A stretch of 64,000 nucleotides of DNA from Mesaphorura yosii (Eukaryota > Arthropoda > Collembola > Poduromorpha > Tullbergiidae). Shown here one piece after another: positions 1 to 14,538 of this stretch (the stretch's first letter is position 1; each line of letters begins with the position of its first letter). Location of the stretch: assembly GCA_009869945.1 (NCBI GenBank), contig WIXG01000088.1:1-64000 (forward strand), given 5' to 3'. The position numbers were made by a program, and so were the translations under genes. The notes beneath the pieces are model-generated. The model worked only from the letters and a program-made list of their open reading frames with translations. It did not search any database and had not been told where the DNA came from.

Positions 1-3000
1 GGAATTCTGAAATCGAGTTTGTGATTGTGACTGTGATCGTGACCTCGAAGGGGAGCATAACTTTGAACCTAAAAATGTCCTCTGGCGTGGCCAGTCAGGC
101 ACAGATTCCAATTAACCAGATCGCATCCCAACAACCACAACACCTCAGGCAGGAGACTGAATTCGCGATTTGAATAGTTTGCAAAATATATTTGAATTAA
201 AAATACAGTTTTAAGGATTTTGTTCCTCGAACGCGTAGCTGACTACTGGAATTACTGTTCAGCATTGCATTCTGCATTTCCTTATTAACTTACTCGCCGT
301 GCCTGGCGGACTTGTCATCGTTTTTCACTAAATGCTAATGCGCGAGCTTGTTAAAACGAAAGCACTTAATTGATTTATTGTGAGGCCACATTGGCAATTT
401 AAATGGGGTATTTATGCAAATGAATTGTCTGCAAAGAGGGAAGCCGCTGTTGAACAAGTGAACAGCGTGTAAAACAAATGAATGAACAACGCGATTCAAA
501 CCTCGTAAATTATATTTACTTGGTTCTTGATGAAAAATAAATTAAAAAGCATATGCCCCGCTGATCTTGTTAACAATTTAATAATCGCTGCTAAACTCCG
601 AATTAAGTGAATTATTTCCATTTAAATCAGCCATTGCTTTTCGCAGTTGCTCAAAGGAGCGATAAAATAATGACTCTTTGATTTATAAGCTCATTGAATC
701 ACTGACTCGCAAAATTTCGCGAAGGTCTAAAGTACACGGCATTACTTAATGCTATAATGGAGATTGCGACTGCAGCGAATAAACCTGCGATTCGACTTTT
801 ATTGGCGCAACTTGAAACTTGTTTCGTAAGTCGAGATTCCAATGACATTATTTATCACCAAATTAAAGGGGCTCAATTGTCAACAAAAATGTGGTTAACT
901 TTGCCATTCAAGCGATATCATGAGACTCTTTGATTAGTTCTCATTGAGAGAAAGGTAATAAAGAGGCAATTTATTTCTCTGTCAACGACTGACTGAGTTG
1001 ACTGAATGCTTATGGTTTCAAGAAGTTGAAAAATATAAATGGTGGACAATAAATGAGCATGGCCTCCAACAACCGGCCCCATATTACGACCACGACCGAC
1101 TATGACCGACCTTACTTTTCCACTTTGCAAATTAATTCGCGAATTTATTGCACAGTGTTGAGTTTGATGTGAAACAAAGATTAAGAACGCAGATGATAAA
1201 CGATAACCTTTTCGTACTTGGGTGGTCCAGCACACGAGAATAACATTACTGTATAAGATAAAAGTATGCAAGAGACGTAAACCGCAGAACAATTGAACGT
1301 ATGCAATAAACCAATCAACGATTTAAGTAGTCGGGTGCTTGTGAATGGCGGAAGTAGCTGGTGGAAGTCAATTCTTGAGTATAGTCCAACATTGTAAGCT
1401 TTTCTAGGACTCAAGACATAGAGAACGTATCGATGTCAAGATTACCAGTCGAGGACGAACTCACCCGATGCTTTTAAACATTTTAAGGTGGAGTTCTGGC
1501 AAAATGCAATGAAATTCCTCTAAATTTAATGCTCGCCTATCATAACATAGACGCAATCATCTTCTATTGTTGTTGGTACAAAAATTTACTCAAGAATTTG
1601 CACAACTTTATCAGATTGGTAATACAAACCTGTAATTCTTGCAATAAATGAGGCATTCGAAATAAAATCGAATGTAATTTGACAGGAGCACGCACAAATT
1701 GGCTGCGGTACACATTAAAGCTGAGGTTAAAGCCATCATCCTCGCCACAACAACACTACCTCTCTTTCTTTCTTCAGACGTACTGAAATACTGATGTCAT
1801 GTCGAGCATTGAGATCTGAAGTAAAATAATTTATCGTTGTATTTTCCAGTTTACTCTTACCACATTCTAAATCGAATCCGTGTGCGTAGATTTATGGCTC
1901 CTTTCAAAAGTGTGAATTTCGTCTCGAGTCAGTAAAAGTGCAAATGGGTCGAATTCAGAAGACGACGGAGTCGTAATAATACAGAATTCTTCACGTAACA
2001 CAAACGCCATTACTAATGGTATTAAAAATAACCTTTCTAAATTTTGTACCTCACACCTGGCAAAATAAAACAAAAATTAAGTTACGGTCGTTTTTATTAC
2101 TAAATCACGCAATATGACAGACGCAGAAAAGAAATCTCAAATAATACTTGAACCTCGTTCAACCCGAAACCTCATTCGTTAGCTAGCAAAGCGTCCGTCC
2201 GATCTTTCATCTCCTCGCATGGGCAATAATAGTTATTGCCAAAGTACAACCAACTATTAATTTCCTTTTAGCATGTCAATCTCCATTAAAGGTTCAACTT
2301 TTCCTCCTTTTGCTTTGCCTCCTAATTGCTCGCACAAAAGAACAAGACGTTAAAACACGTTCAGTTCAGCGCAGGGAATTGATTGGGATTCTGAACAATT
2401 GCACCTGATGCTAATAACCTGTAATTATTACACCTGTTTCTGGGCTGGTAAACATGTTGCATAAAATGGTAATTAATTTACATAAGAATGTGTACGATTG
2501 CGAACCACGTCGGCCTGGAGCTATGCACTTGCTAAAAGGTTTCTGCAATAAAGCGGAGCTGTCATCTTAATTACTAGCTAATGATGCTCAGCGGCCAGAA
2601 TCCCTTCCAGCAATATTTTATTGGCACATGAAATTCCTGCTGTCAGGAAGAACCGTGGACCGCGGAAGACGTTAAGATGCAATGGAATGATAATCCGGTC
2701 CATTAGAAATGATTTCAGACGCCGACAGGAGAAATTTTCACCGGACATTCCTGTGCTCACAATGGAATTTAATTCCTCAACACTTTCTGTTACTATCACG
2801 GGCAAGGTGCGTGCGCGGCGGATGAAAGACGCTTCCTGACATTCATTCACGTTGCTCCAGGCTGACATTCATGATTGTCTCAAGAATTTAATCCTGATAA
2901 ATCATTTCGTAAGCACGGAAATTGTTCTTGCAATCTTTTATTTCTTTTCGCGCAGGCAGAAATGGGCAGGATTCTCCCTTCATGTTCATGTTACATTCCG

Positions 3001-5664
3001 CGCAAATTGGTCCAGCGTTAATTTCTCATTCTTTCATCGCAAAACTGAAAGCAAAAACTCATCTCATGAAACGTCAACAAATTACTTTCCTCCCCATTCA
3101 TACATTCTTGCCTTTCATGACACTCATGACTGATTAAAATATAAGCACGGAATGAAAGATGGTAATCATAATGAAGAATTTAGCTTGAAATCTTAAGATG
3201 ATGATTTTGAATAAAAGAATAAGTGATGAATAAAAAGTTTATTCCTTTATGATGTTCTTCGTCGCTCGTGTTTGTATGTGGTTAAGTTAGGCAGGAAAGA
3301 TGACAAGTGATTTTTTAACAAGACGCAGAGTTTTGAAACACAGGTATCGGTGAAGCATTCGCGTGTGAGTGCCATTTCTACTTGCGAAGCGAGGATATGT
3401 ATTATAATTATGTTCTGGGCCAGAGTTCAATCGAATCTAAATTGCTCATTGACACAATAATGCGATTTCATGTTACAACAAATGACAAATCTCTTCGATT
3501 ATTCTGAATCTTGTGTGAAGGGAGCAATAAATGGATTAGTGGTCTAGAATAACATAATAAGGTGTGAAGTGGGCTAAGATGGATGTCAGATGAAAATGTA
3601 ACTTGTCGAAATCAGAATAATATGAAATGCACGCATTCAGCATTCTGATCGCTCGTCTTATAGTTCTTAAGCCTGTCATGTCTGACCAAAGAAGCGCCGA
3701 ACAATGATTACGATTACGCGCGTTAAGAGAAACTTTTACGAACAAAATCACATTAATAAAACCGTATATACAAGACACGACGATGTCGGTCAATTGCGTT
3801 TAACAACTTGTATAATAAAATCACTCAATTTTATTGAGCGTCTCTTGCCGTCTCTTCACTCAAAGATTTATCAAGTCCTCCATCTGCGGCTCTTGCATAA
3901 TGCTCACGATGCCGAGCGCGGTGCTCAAACGAGATTTAGATTTCTGAACCACAAATTATTTGATTATGCATTTGAAAGCTTTTTATGACTACGTTAGACT
4001 GTCTGTAATAAATTTGACTGAACTTGAGATTTGAGATGCGATACGTGAGTCTGATATTGTCGGCATTTGTCAAATGCACATCATTTTTCACGTGCAAATG
4101 TCAAGGCATCCATTTTTCATCGGAATTCGAAACCAGTCCAGTGATGATGTGATGTGCAGTCAAGTTTCACTCGCAACAACGAGTGTGAAATTTTAACTGC
4201 ACCGTAGCATTTCTTCATTCTGTCTTTTGACTACATTCAGGCTTGAAAAATTAAGATAGCTATGTGATTGAAAATTTATTGCAATGTCGGCGCTGTTTGA
4301 TGCACGAACGAGATTGGTTTGATATTAAATTGGTGATTAGAGCAATTGAGAGATTACATTTGAAACTTTATACTTCGCACAAATAGGCACCGATTGATTG
4401 TATTTCTTGATTCTCGAGCTCGTCGAGTTGGTGCAGAATCGTGAAATATGTCTTCAGACAGCCAACAAAATTATTGCAAGGCCCTACTGTCGGCATATTG
4501 TTGTTTACTCTCATTTTGCGAAACTTGGGCTCAAGTCTGCAGAAGAGCAGGAATTTGTCGAACTCATGCTTAATCACTGTCAAAAGCACGAAGGTAAGAC
4601 TGCTTTGAAGTAAATGCGGATATCACATTTCTCAGGGCACGCAGCAGGGCGTCTGCGAAAGAATCGCGTTAAAAGTAAAAACTTTATCATTGCTCTCAAA
4701 GCCAAACCAAATGTTTGCCATTCGGATAATTATATCGGATCATTCTTGCGAGAATTTCCAACTCAACTCGACTTAAGTGCGTGCAGAATTCCTGCAACAC
4801 GCAGTAATTCAATTCACAGTGAAGTTAATTGTTGTATACAAGTCTGTTTGGCTGTCATCATCGCAGCCTGACAAATGAAGAGGTATCAATGAACTGCAGG
4901 AAGAATTCGAATTCTTTTTCTGTCTTCTAAGTTTTAGTACTTAACGTGTATTGTTCCTGACGCAGCGTCTTGCAGAAAATGTCATGTATTTGGCTGTAAA
5001 CTGCGTCACGACTTTCTCAACAATGCATGGTCCAGCAGAGTGTAGACAGCATTGCAGTGTAAGACAACAATAAAACGAAGAATCGGTACTTAAAAGGATT
5101 GCGAGTCAGAAATTACAGTCTTTGTCAGTTTATTTGTGTTTTGCACTCCTCCTTTAAAATCTGTCTTTAATTTCTGTTATTTGAAATGGGCTTAAGTGTG
5201 CGTTTGAGGTAAAAGGAGGATAGGAATTATTTATTGTTGGTTTTCTTACTTCCGCATCATCACTCAAAATAATAATTTACTTTTTACGACCTCATCTCAT
5301 GCCTCATCTGTCAAATGCGACCACGGACTCCAATCTACATAAACGACGCGAATGCGCGAAATGGCCCCTACTGAAATCATGCACACTTCCTGCGCTTTGA
5401 GCTGAATTAGAAGCCGAAACTTAAATCATTGTCTAGCTTTTTGTTTGACCACAACGGCAATTTAGCCCACATGTCAATGTTTACGGTGTAATGTCTCAGG
5501 ATGAGGGAGATGAAAGTGAAATGCCCTAATTGAAATCTACCATGACGAAAGGACAGTCAGAAGGACTTGATGACATGAAGGAATGGACTATAATGCACTT
5601 TACCGTTTATGCGTTCAGGTTTTGCTGCCACTCTAAAGCAGAGAGTGAATCATGATAAGCTTAC
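1..5664. other. Gene-poor stretch; possible site of missing 3' exons
   Basis: No exon here can be supported with confidence. The PDZ gene to the right, on the minus strand, leaves its last visible exon at a clear donor (5664-5663) after the first base of a codon, so one or more further exons must lie here or beyond position 1. The longest minus-strand open frame is 2578-2868; it matches nothing I know and has no convincing splice borders. Other open frames are short and lack codon or motif support. Confidence 0.5.
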
Positions 5665-8600
5665 CTTTTGAGTCGGAAGTCATTGCGAGCGATGTGACCA
5701 TTCTGGGGATTAACGTCATTGAAGGTGTCATTTTTGAGACGAGCGGCGGCTGAACAGCGTTTGAGAAAGCGGGCCGAGGGATTTTGCTCATGTGAATGGT
5801 GGCCACAGGACGGGGTCGTACCACGAGCATCTGGTTCGTCATCTTGATTTCGTCTTTTTTATCTCTCGTCACATTCTTGGCTTGTTCCTCCTGTACGAGA
5901 TTATCTTTAGCTGACTGGGTTTCTCCTTGTACCAAGTCGCTCTTGTCTTGAATTTCTGGGCCTGCGTGCTTAGGAATTTGCTCCTTTACGGCTTCATTCA
6001 ATTCAGTCGAGTTTAAGCCTGATTCCTGGTGCTTTGGTTTGTTTTCCCTTTTCACAATGATTGGTGGTTTCACCGATTCTGACGCGCAAATTGAATCAAT
6101 CTCTGCATTGTCATTGGGGCTTTCTTTTATGGCTTTTTGGTTTGAATTATCATCAGTTTGGCTCAACTCAGCTTTCTCCCTAGTCTGATTGACGCCAATT
6201 TGATCAGAACTAGCGTCAGTGCCAGAATTACTTTTGCCAAATGTTTTAAATTCGTAGATTTGCTGATCATGCAAATCATTTGACGCGTACTCCACGTGCT
6301 CATAACTGCAATCAATTGGCACCACTTCTTCGAGGATTAACTCTCGTTTCTTCGAAGTCACCGTCATCGTCTCGAAAACATTCGTCGACTCCACCGACTC
6401 GTAGTCAGGAATTCTGTTGATGATAATTTCCTTGGTTGATGAGTAAATCAGTTTACTACTTTCCAATGCGTCATCTTCTTCATTCTGCTCTTCGATGACG
6501 TTCTCGTGTGTCAATAAAAACAATGGCACAGAATTTAATCCCATCGCGGTCGGATTCACGTACTGAATGCATCTTGACAGCTCACCACCTCGCGTTTTCT
6601 CTTCCTCCGAGTGTGACTTGTATTTGTGTGGAATTGTTGGCGTTAAAGATGGCGACGACACAATTAAATCGTCGTACTGATAGTCTGTTCCTTTGTTTGC
6701 GTTTGAATTGCAGTCGGTGCCGTTCGTAACTTCTATTTTGTCAGTAATAACACCCTCGTATGTCAAGTTTCCATTTTCTTGAATGTGATGGTTTCGTTTG
6801 TGTTCTTGTTGTGGAGTAGAGTTTTCCTTATTGCGTTTTCGTCTCTTCGGGGTAGGCATGCTTGGCTCTTGGTCATCTGGAGCACTTGTATCAGGTTTTT
6901 CACCTTCCCCGAGAGGTTTAATTTCGGAGTCAGCCAGATATGCGACAACATCGGCAGTGACCACATCTCTTTCAGGCACAATTTCTCCTTCGATAGTCAC
7001 AGCCTCTTGAAACTTGGGTTCGACGAATTCGGTGGAAGTTTCATCAACAGCTTGTCCAGCATCTCTGACGTCCCTGAATCCGATAAAACGAAGCGACTAC
7101 TTTTAACATGCATTTTCTTTGTATTCATGTTAACTATTTGATAAATAACCATGAAATATCACAAATTTCATTCTCATTCAAACCAACAATAGGATGAAGA
7201 CCACCGGTTTGTGAATGATGATGAGAAGACAATATGCACATTATGCAATCTGCCGGTGCGGATAATTGCATGCTTTGGAAAGGAATGTCCTCAGCTGAAC
7301 TAATTTAATGAGTATTTTCATAATTTGGTTTTCAATCAGCAGTAATAACATCGTGCCGGACAAAGTTGATTGTTATTACATCAAGAACGGGATGGAGAGA
7401 AAAATGATTGTCTACACTTCGACCACAGTGTACATATTTACATAGTAATCATGCCGTCAATAATATCAGGGCACAACAAAATCCACGTCCCTGCTACTAC
7501 GTGCTCATTATTTTGCTTCATTATGTAACTGAAGTTTTGATTGTGCTGTGATTTTCTCCCGTTACTCATTCCGTGCGTTCTCGTGAAATGAAGGCACGCC
7601 TGACCTTGCTAATAACGAAAAAAATTGTTCATGATGCAGGAATGTAAGGAAGCTCCCCATTACGCGGTGCGTGAGCTCCAATTGTTGCAAATTTCGTTAA
7701 CAAATTTGGAGTCATTGGTCAAGAGCATTGTACCTTGATCGTGAGAGCTAGAAGGCTTTAGAACGTAATTAGGTCGCCTACGCGAAGCCTCCATGTCTAT
7801 TTTAAAAATCGAAGCCAAAACATACACGACCGAGTTGTCTCACGCATTACGCAACGTCAGTGACAGTTATTCACAAACACTTCCACACCTTTCGAGTGAC
7901 AATCGTTGAATAGGCAGTTGACAAAAAATTCTGTCAATTAATTACAAATGTGCAGCATGACTCGAAGAGTTGAATTGACAGAAAGAGGCCACAATCTACT
8001 GTACAGTAAATACGTTACTTCAACACAGTTATAATTACTAATTATTGGCTGAAACCCTTTTGGCACTGAAGGTTGCAATAATTATAAATTCATTAACAAA
8101 AATATGCGATTCATTAATGCACGTTCTTCTGCAGTCCACAACTGCATTTACAAATTGCATTCCCCTTTCATTCCCAAGTCTAATGACTCGGGTCCTTTGT
8201 CGGCTTCGACGCTCTGCTTCTGATTTTGAAATACGAAAATCAATAAACCACTTTCTAATTCTTTCGTAATCGTATGTGCAGGAATGGATTGAAATCTTCG
8301 GGTTTCTCGTCTCTGTCTCTGTGGTTAGAGTAGTTAAATTTCTCGTCTGAAGCCTGTATAAACATTCATACAGCGCGGAGCTCGTACCGAAGGGGTCAAC
8401 ACAAATCAGCATTTCGCAATTGCAAAATGCTCTAATTAGGAAGGCGGAAGCGTCTGTGGAACAAACAAAAACAAATATGACACTTCTTCTCAATTACACT
8501 AATTTCGTTCGGCTAACTCAATTAATTCCCACAGCACTCACGTGGTAGCCAAGTCTGTAAGCCTGCAAAAGGTGAGCATGAGTGCATTAAATATGAAAGT

Positions 8601-11600
8601 GATTTCATAAGGAAAACTGCTCGCATAGTTGTACGCCAAGTAACCATGATTGGCTCGAATATCTAATCTTATGTGCCTTTGCTTTTTACAAGTACAAAGC
8701 TTAATTTGTACATGTGACAAGTTGTAGAATCTGACTTGATTGATTGATTTATGGTAATTTGTCATTCGAGCTGCTGCCCGCTGTTCTTATTTGGCATTTC
8801 TGTTTGTAATTGCAGTACATCACATTTTGTAGGAATTGAAACGTTCTCCTCAATAAGTCAAAGGGATCTAACTGCGTTTCTCAGCACCGTTGCAGTACCC
8901 GCAATTAAATTTTAATTTAACTGTTTGTGGGTGAACCGTTTGACATCATGGTTTTGTCTCCATAGAAGGCTTTTTCTTGTTAAGTGAATCTTTTCTTTTA
9001 CCGAAACATTATTTGCGTCTGTGAGTACGGTTGTTTACAATAATGAATTACAAACAAGAGATTGGTTCAATTAAGATCAAAGTTGGCTAATGTTACCCAT
9101 TTCGTATACAATCGAAAACACACTCGAAGGAGAATTTCTCATTCAAAATACTTTTCAGTCATTGAAGCCTATTTACGACCGACCGCAAGCACTGTCGACT
9201 CTTTTGTGATCCTCATCAGTCGTGATTAAGTAAAATGACTTTTTAAGTGGATGCAAGATTATAGCAATTTACCATTTAAATGGAAAACAAAGAATTAAGC
9301 GGTACGCATATGTTGTCTGTTTTAAAGACAACAAAAAACTAATTAGAGTGAATGAAGGTCTTGCTCATTAGAAATTAGGAATTGCAGTGCATGAATTTGA
9401 CTTCACTAATAATCTCTAGAGTGTCTCACGAAAGACTGAAAGCCTATACATAATTTACGCACAACTTTTCAAGATCGACCGTTCCTGCGTTTGCCTTTTA
9501 AAAGTCCATTAACTTCAAAATTAGGGCAGTTCCGCAACAAACACCGTCATGACGCTGTTCCTCCCAGGTCAATGTCTATGTTAAGTTGGAGTTGAGCATT
9601 TGTTTACATGTGTTCACCTAATTGTACAATTGTACCCATATCATAGATCACAGTCGTGATCCCACGAGCGTGATTGCCCAGGATCACGTCTGGGTTGGCG
9701 TTTTTGTGCAAGGACAAGAGAAGGTGCACTGCACTCCTTTCCTAATTTTGTCTATTAAGTAAACATTTGTTTCTAAATTTTAATCAAGGTAGAAGGACAC
9801 GTGCTCCACATGAGCCTAGACGCTTGGTCATTAATTATGGTCAGTCTGACAGGAATCAGACTTGAGAGCGCGAGAGCCTACGAGTAGCCAAGTTCCAGCT
9901 AATAAAATGCAGTGAATAATTTGTAGATACTCAGCCACCGTTCACAATCTTTGAAATGCAGCAAGATAATGATTAAATGCAGATTCAGATACTCATAAAC
10001 ACATGACTCAATTCAAACATGTGACCGGGTGTGCCAATGATAGTCAACAATGTAACTTGTTGCCATTCTTGCCACCTGTTGCTCTATGCCTACGTTATGG
10101 GATAGGACGAGTTTTCACTTTGTTGCGTTGAAATGGTTGCATTGTTGCGTGCATGGTGGCGCCGCCGCCTCTCCTTTCCTTCCACATTGTTGGCAACTCA
10201 CATATGCATAATGATTATATTACATTCGCATCATTCTTACGAGACGGTTTCGTGGCTTGGCTCTGACAGTAAAATTATTCGTTTGTCAGATTTCGCCGTA
10301 CACAGAACACATGTACACGGGTAATTGCCGCCAGAGAATAAAATGGCATAGATAAGACACATCATACGTGATCACTTGGTCGGGTCGGAGACACGTACAA
10401 ATTCTTTTGCTTGCTTCTCATCATTCTAAATCTACAAATAAATCACGGCTTATCTCGGCGCGGCTCAGAGGAGGAATTAACGAGAACGAGAAGTCACAAA
10501 CAAAAACTCATCTTGGCTGTGGAAGACGGCCTGCAGGGAGAAATTTCCCAACGCACATGAGTACGCGAATTAAGGCTAAGGTTACAGATTGCACGCGGTG
10601 ATTTCTTTTTAATTTCCAACTTAATTTGAATTCATTCAGCGACATGATTTTTTAAAATTCATTCGTTTGCTGATTGTGGATATGAGAAATAGTTTCTTAA
10701 TTCGCAGAACAAGTCGAATTTTGTATTCCTAAGAACCTTTTCATTTAACGAGGAACAGCAAAATATCCGTTTATGCGACCCGCAGAAGAAAATGTCACTT
10801 GTCAACCCAAAAGCAAGACAATTATTTATGCGAATTGCGATATGACACGGCATCCTATGCAAATTAGGAACTTAATACCTTAATGCTGATAAACTTTTTC
10901 CTTTTCACTGACGGCTGTCACATGTCGCGTCGCGTTAAGGTCATGGCCGGTCAACTCCGGACCAATCTTCAATGCGCCGTTTACGGTTTAAGTAAAGTTC
11001 AATCTACTATTTACATTACATATAAAATTAAATCTCTTCGTTGAGAAGGGTGAATGAATGGGAATTGATAATTATCATATCATATTCCAACCGACTCCGT
11101 TCAGAGACAATGAAAGTAGGAAGTGAATTCGAAACATACGAGGACTGCCAGAGTACGAGTATTCCACCTGAGACCTGAATACGAGTCATGTGATTTATGA
11201 TTCGAAGTTTATAAATAGAGTGTACGTGTATATACACGCATCACACCATTAATTAAGCCCCTTTTTGCACATCGACGAGCAGAGTTTTTGGTTTTTTGCA
11301 TTCACGCAGGTGATTTGTGAGGCGCCTGGGCCTATTATTAAATTTCTCTCAGCTGACTTTTACGGCGTTCCATTTATGGTTACGTTGATTGTGGTTAGGT
11401 TTTATTACCGTCTGCATGCCTTTGTAATATTTTGTCTTTTTGTGCTAACCCCCATTTAAGTTTGTTCAACAAAGAATTAACACTGTAAAGGTGCAAGAAG
11501 TGTTGGCTTACGTTTTCTCATCATTTGCAGCGAGCTCCTGCGAATCGCTGTTTCTCACTTCCTCAATGTCATGCAGCCACTCAATCCTTATCGTAACTTC

Positions 11601-14538
11601 CGGACCGTCCTTTGGCATTGTTTCATTTCTGGATAGAATCTTGTCAAATTCTTCTCGGTTGTCAATCCATTGTCTGGGCTCGCCATCCGGGCCATAGCCA
11701 CCAAGTTCCTCTGTAAACATGGAGAGCTCATCTTCCTCCTCGTCATCGCCGGGAAAGAATTGTTCGAGCACTGCGTCGGTGTCACGTGGAAGTAGAGCAT
11801 GCTGATATTGATACTGGCTGTGGTTTGAGCGGGCCGAATGCGGTCTGCTAGTACTATTGTGACCGTTCTCCTCGCAAAGACGGTTATTATTGGCATTGGT
11901 GAACACGTTGAATTTGTTCATGTCTTCCAACACCTGAACCATGTTCATACTTTTGATTCTATTAAAAACCATCAGGTTCAGCTCATTGTTGTCGCTGTGA
12001 CTCTGACAATGGCCTTTGTTGTATGATTGAGAAATTGCTGCACCTTCTCGCGCACCGCCCTCCTCAATTTGCATTTGTGTTTCTGTGTGTTGCAGATGAA
12101 TGGACTGAGCAATGTTGTCTTGAAAGTACAACGGCGGTGTTAACGGGACTTCATTAGCACTGCAAGATTCTGCACACGCAGGCTCTTTAGCGCTTATTTC
12201 ATCTGCATGATTGAGAGTAACTTGTCTCTTGTTATTGCTGTTATTAATGCTACTGCAAAATGGTGTGCCCTCAAGCTCCATTTGCTCTAATGCAGCGTTC
12301 GTGTGATGACCATTGCATTGTTGGGGCTTATTATCCATGTTTGGAGCGTGATCGGTAATCGTTGCATGAATCTGCTGAAACTCAGAGAAAACTGTTGCCG
12401 TTGATGCCAACGAGAGCCTCGAGACGACAGTCGATCTTGTGCTACTTGCAGTGCCGTAATCATCGTAATAATCTGATCCCAGTCCGTCATTGTTGATGTT
12501 GACATTATTATACCCATTATTGTAATGTTCCATTGAGGACGGTCTGTACTCGCATGTTGAGAGTGATTCGTTTAGGGTAAATCGTTCTCGGTCGTTGAGA
12601 TGATTCATTGTTTGCGGTACGAGTTCAACGAGACCATTTGCGTTGTAGTGGCAATGAAACGTTGTTGGCGGATAGAATGGGGCAGGTGAAGAAGGAGTGC
12701 TTTTACTTGGGTAAAAACTTGAACTTGACTTTGTGCGTTGAGTGTGACGCTGGTCTCTGCCAAAACCTGTCCACGCTTCAGGTTTGGCACCATGCTCGTA
12801 ACCCATTGCAGTGTAGTTGTTGTAACCAACTGATTTACTTCTCACGAGTCGCAGATGATGTGCGTGACTCTTTCGCGAGTTAGATGACCGCAGCGGCAGC
12901 AGCAGCGGCGGAGTCCCCGACCGCGATCTGACGTTCAGCTTGCGGGGAGACAATCTCGATGGAGTGTCAATGCTCCGATTCATTCGACCGCCCTCGCCAT
13001 ACAACACGCGATTCTCCATCTCGTTGCACCCTCGTCCACATTCATCCGGTTCTGAAATGGAAATTAAAAGGATTCGTGAAGAAATCATTTCAAATATCTT
13101 TGATGAGTCGTGACGGCAACATAAAATCTGTGCGCGTAGAATGTAATTCTCACCGTAGAAGTCAGCATCCTGATGAGGCCCACCGCCGATATCATAATCG
13201 CCGAACATTGAGTCTGATGACTTGAAGCCCCGGTCATCAAGCATTTGCTCATTGTCATTGTACAATGGCGTGGTACTGATGTTGTTGTCGTAATGCGAAA
13301 CGGGTGTCAATTCATTCGAAATCACAACCTTGGCTGTGGTATGCAGCTTAACCTCATTCGTGTTTGATAAATGCCTGATCAAGAGATGCACGGCCACAGA
13401 CGCGTCCTACAACAAAGGATTAACGTATTTGTGGGTAATTGGAATTTGCTGGCATTGCATCTTTTGCGCGGTCAGTCCCGTTCATGTCTGCGAGTCTGCG
13501 GCACTTAAAGAAAAAGAATGTTTTGCTCACCTTGAGTGCGCTCACACAGTCCGAGCGCGTCATTTCTGTCACAGACGTGTGCTCAATTTCTAGAATCTCG
13601 TCTCCCTCCACCAAATGTCCCCATGAGGTCAGCGTTCGCTGTGCGGGACTTTCATCGGCGCATGATTGAATGAACACGTGTTCGACTTTCTCCAGTGGAT
13701 TCGAGACACCAATGCCTTCGAATCGTAAGCCGAAGCCCAAACGCTCTCCAGGAAGGCGGTAAACAGTCACGTTTTCAACTATTTCCGGTGATTCTTCAAT
13801 TGAGACGATCGATTTTTGTCGCCTGCGGAATGGAAACGGTGACGGTGATTGTGGGAGCGGCGGTGGTGGGCGTGATGGTGCCTGCTCTTCGTCGTCCTTC
13901 TCCTTCCCACAACCATTTTCTATCCCATTGTCTTTGCCTTCATGACCAATTCCAAGTCCAATTGATTCTACTTCCGGATGCGCAATGTGAGCTTGTGCCT
14001 GAGGTCCATTGTATCCAGGGAAAAGCGTGGCTTCGTCGTCTGTGTTGAAAATATTGACAATGGATTTCTTCTCAAGGTTGCCGTTTCCGTGAGTAATATT
14101 TGAGTTGGGTGAATGGGAAATTTCATTATCATGCTGGTTTTTTCCCAGAGCAAGAACTGTCACGTATGCCGCACCTCCACAATTGAAATCATCTTCTTCG
14201 CTTTTTACGATAGACCCACTTTCGCCTTCAGAAGATGCTAAATTCAGATTTTCATTATTCAATTCATTTTCATTGTTGTTGGAATCTCTTCCATTCGCGC
14301 GTAGCCACGTATTATGGTGTCCATTCTCCAATCCGCCGTTGTCATTTTCTCCGTTGAATTGCTTTCCGTCGTTCTCTTGCGGAGTGATGACTGTCAACTT
14401 GTTTCCACAAAAACTTCCACCGTCAACTGAAACAACGGTTATGAATGGCCCAGATTGAAGTTCGTCAAATGTCGACGTCGTCGGCGCGTCATCGGCATCG
14501 GATTGGTCGAAGTGAGGTGCACTGGCTGTCGTCTCCAT
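5665..14538 (-). CDS. PDZ-domain scaffold-like protein, 3' end missing
   Basis: Four exons join in phase: 14538-13531, 13406-13154, 13051-11512 and 7073-5665, giving about 1,403 codons with no stop yet reached. The start ATG at 14538 opens an acidic, Asn/Gly-rich N-terminus. A proline run near residue 223 (RPPPPLPQSPSP) precedes one PDZ domain at about residues 256-350. Its carboxylate-binding loop is LGFGL, and EGDEIL marks the later strand-helix region. The PDZ domain is split exactly by the first intron (ALK|DASVAV). The rest is low-complexity Ser/Asn-rich sequence with polar repeats, and a basic patch, PKRRKRNK, that could be a nuclear localisation signal. The 4.4-kb intron 11511-7074 is inferred from a clean donor, a fair acceptor (ATTCAG) and matching phase; the last exon could instead belong to a separate gene. 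I do not recognise the family. A role as a submembrane adaptor is inference from the PDZ domain only. Confidence 0.7.
7074..11511 (-). other. Large inferred intron of the PDZ gene
   Basis: This is AT-rich sequence with no supportable exon on either strand. It lies between a GTAAGC donor at 11511 and an ATTCAG acceptor ending at 7074. The flanking phases match (AC + G). Open frames such as 8038-8493 (minus) have no splice or motif support. Confidence 0.5.

Noticed and set aside
481-520. Possible tRNA B-box on the minus strand (GGTTTGAATC)
   Set aside because: It deviates from the GTTCRANNC consensus and I could not find an A-box or cloverleaf around it.
2578-2868. 96-codon minus-strand frame as the missing exon of the PDZ gene
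   Set aside because: No strong acceptor in the needed phase was found, and the opposite strand is equally open, which suggests chance.
6779-7141. 120-codon open frame on the plus strand
   Set aside because: It is antisense to the long PDZ-gene exon, does not start with ATG, and has no motif support.
13407-13530. Reading straight through the PDZ exon into the KVSKTFFFFK frame with a stop near 13420
   Set aside because: A clear donor (CTCAAG|GTGAGC) and acceptor (TTTGTTGTAG) remove this 124-bp intron and complete the PDZ domain with DASVAVHLLIR.
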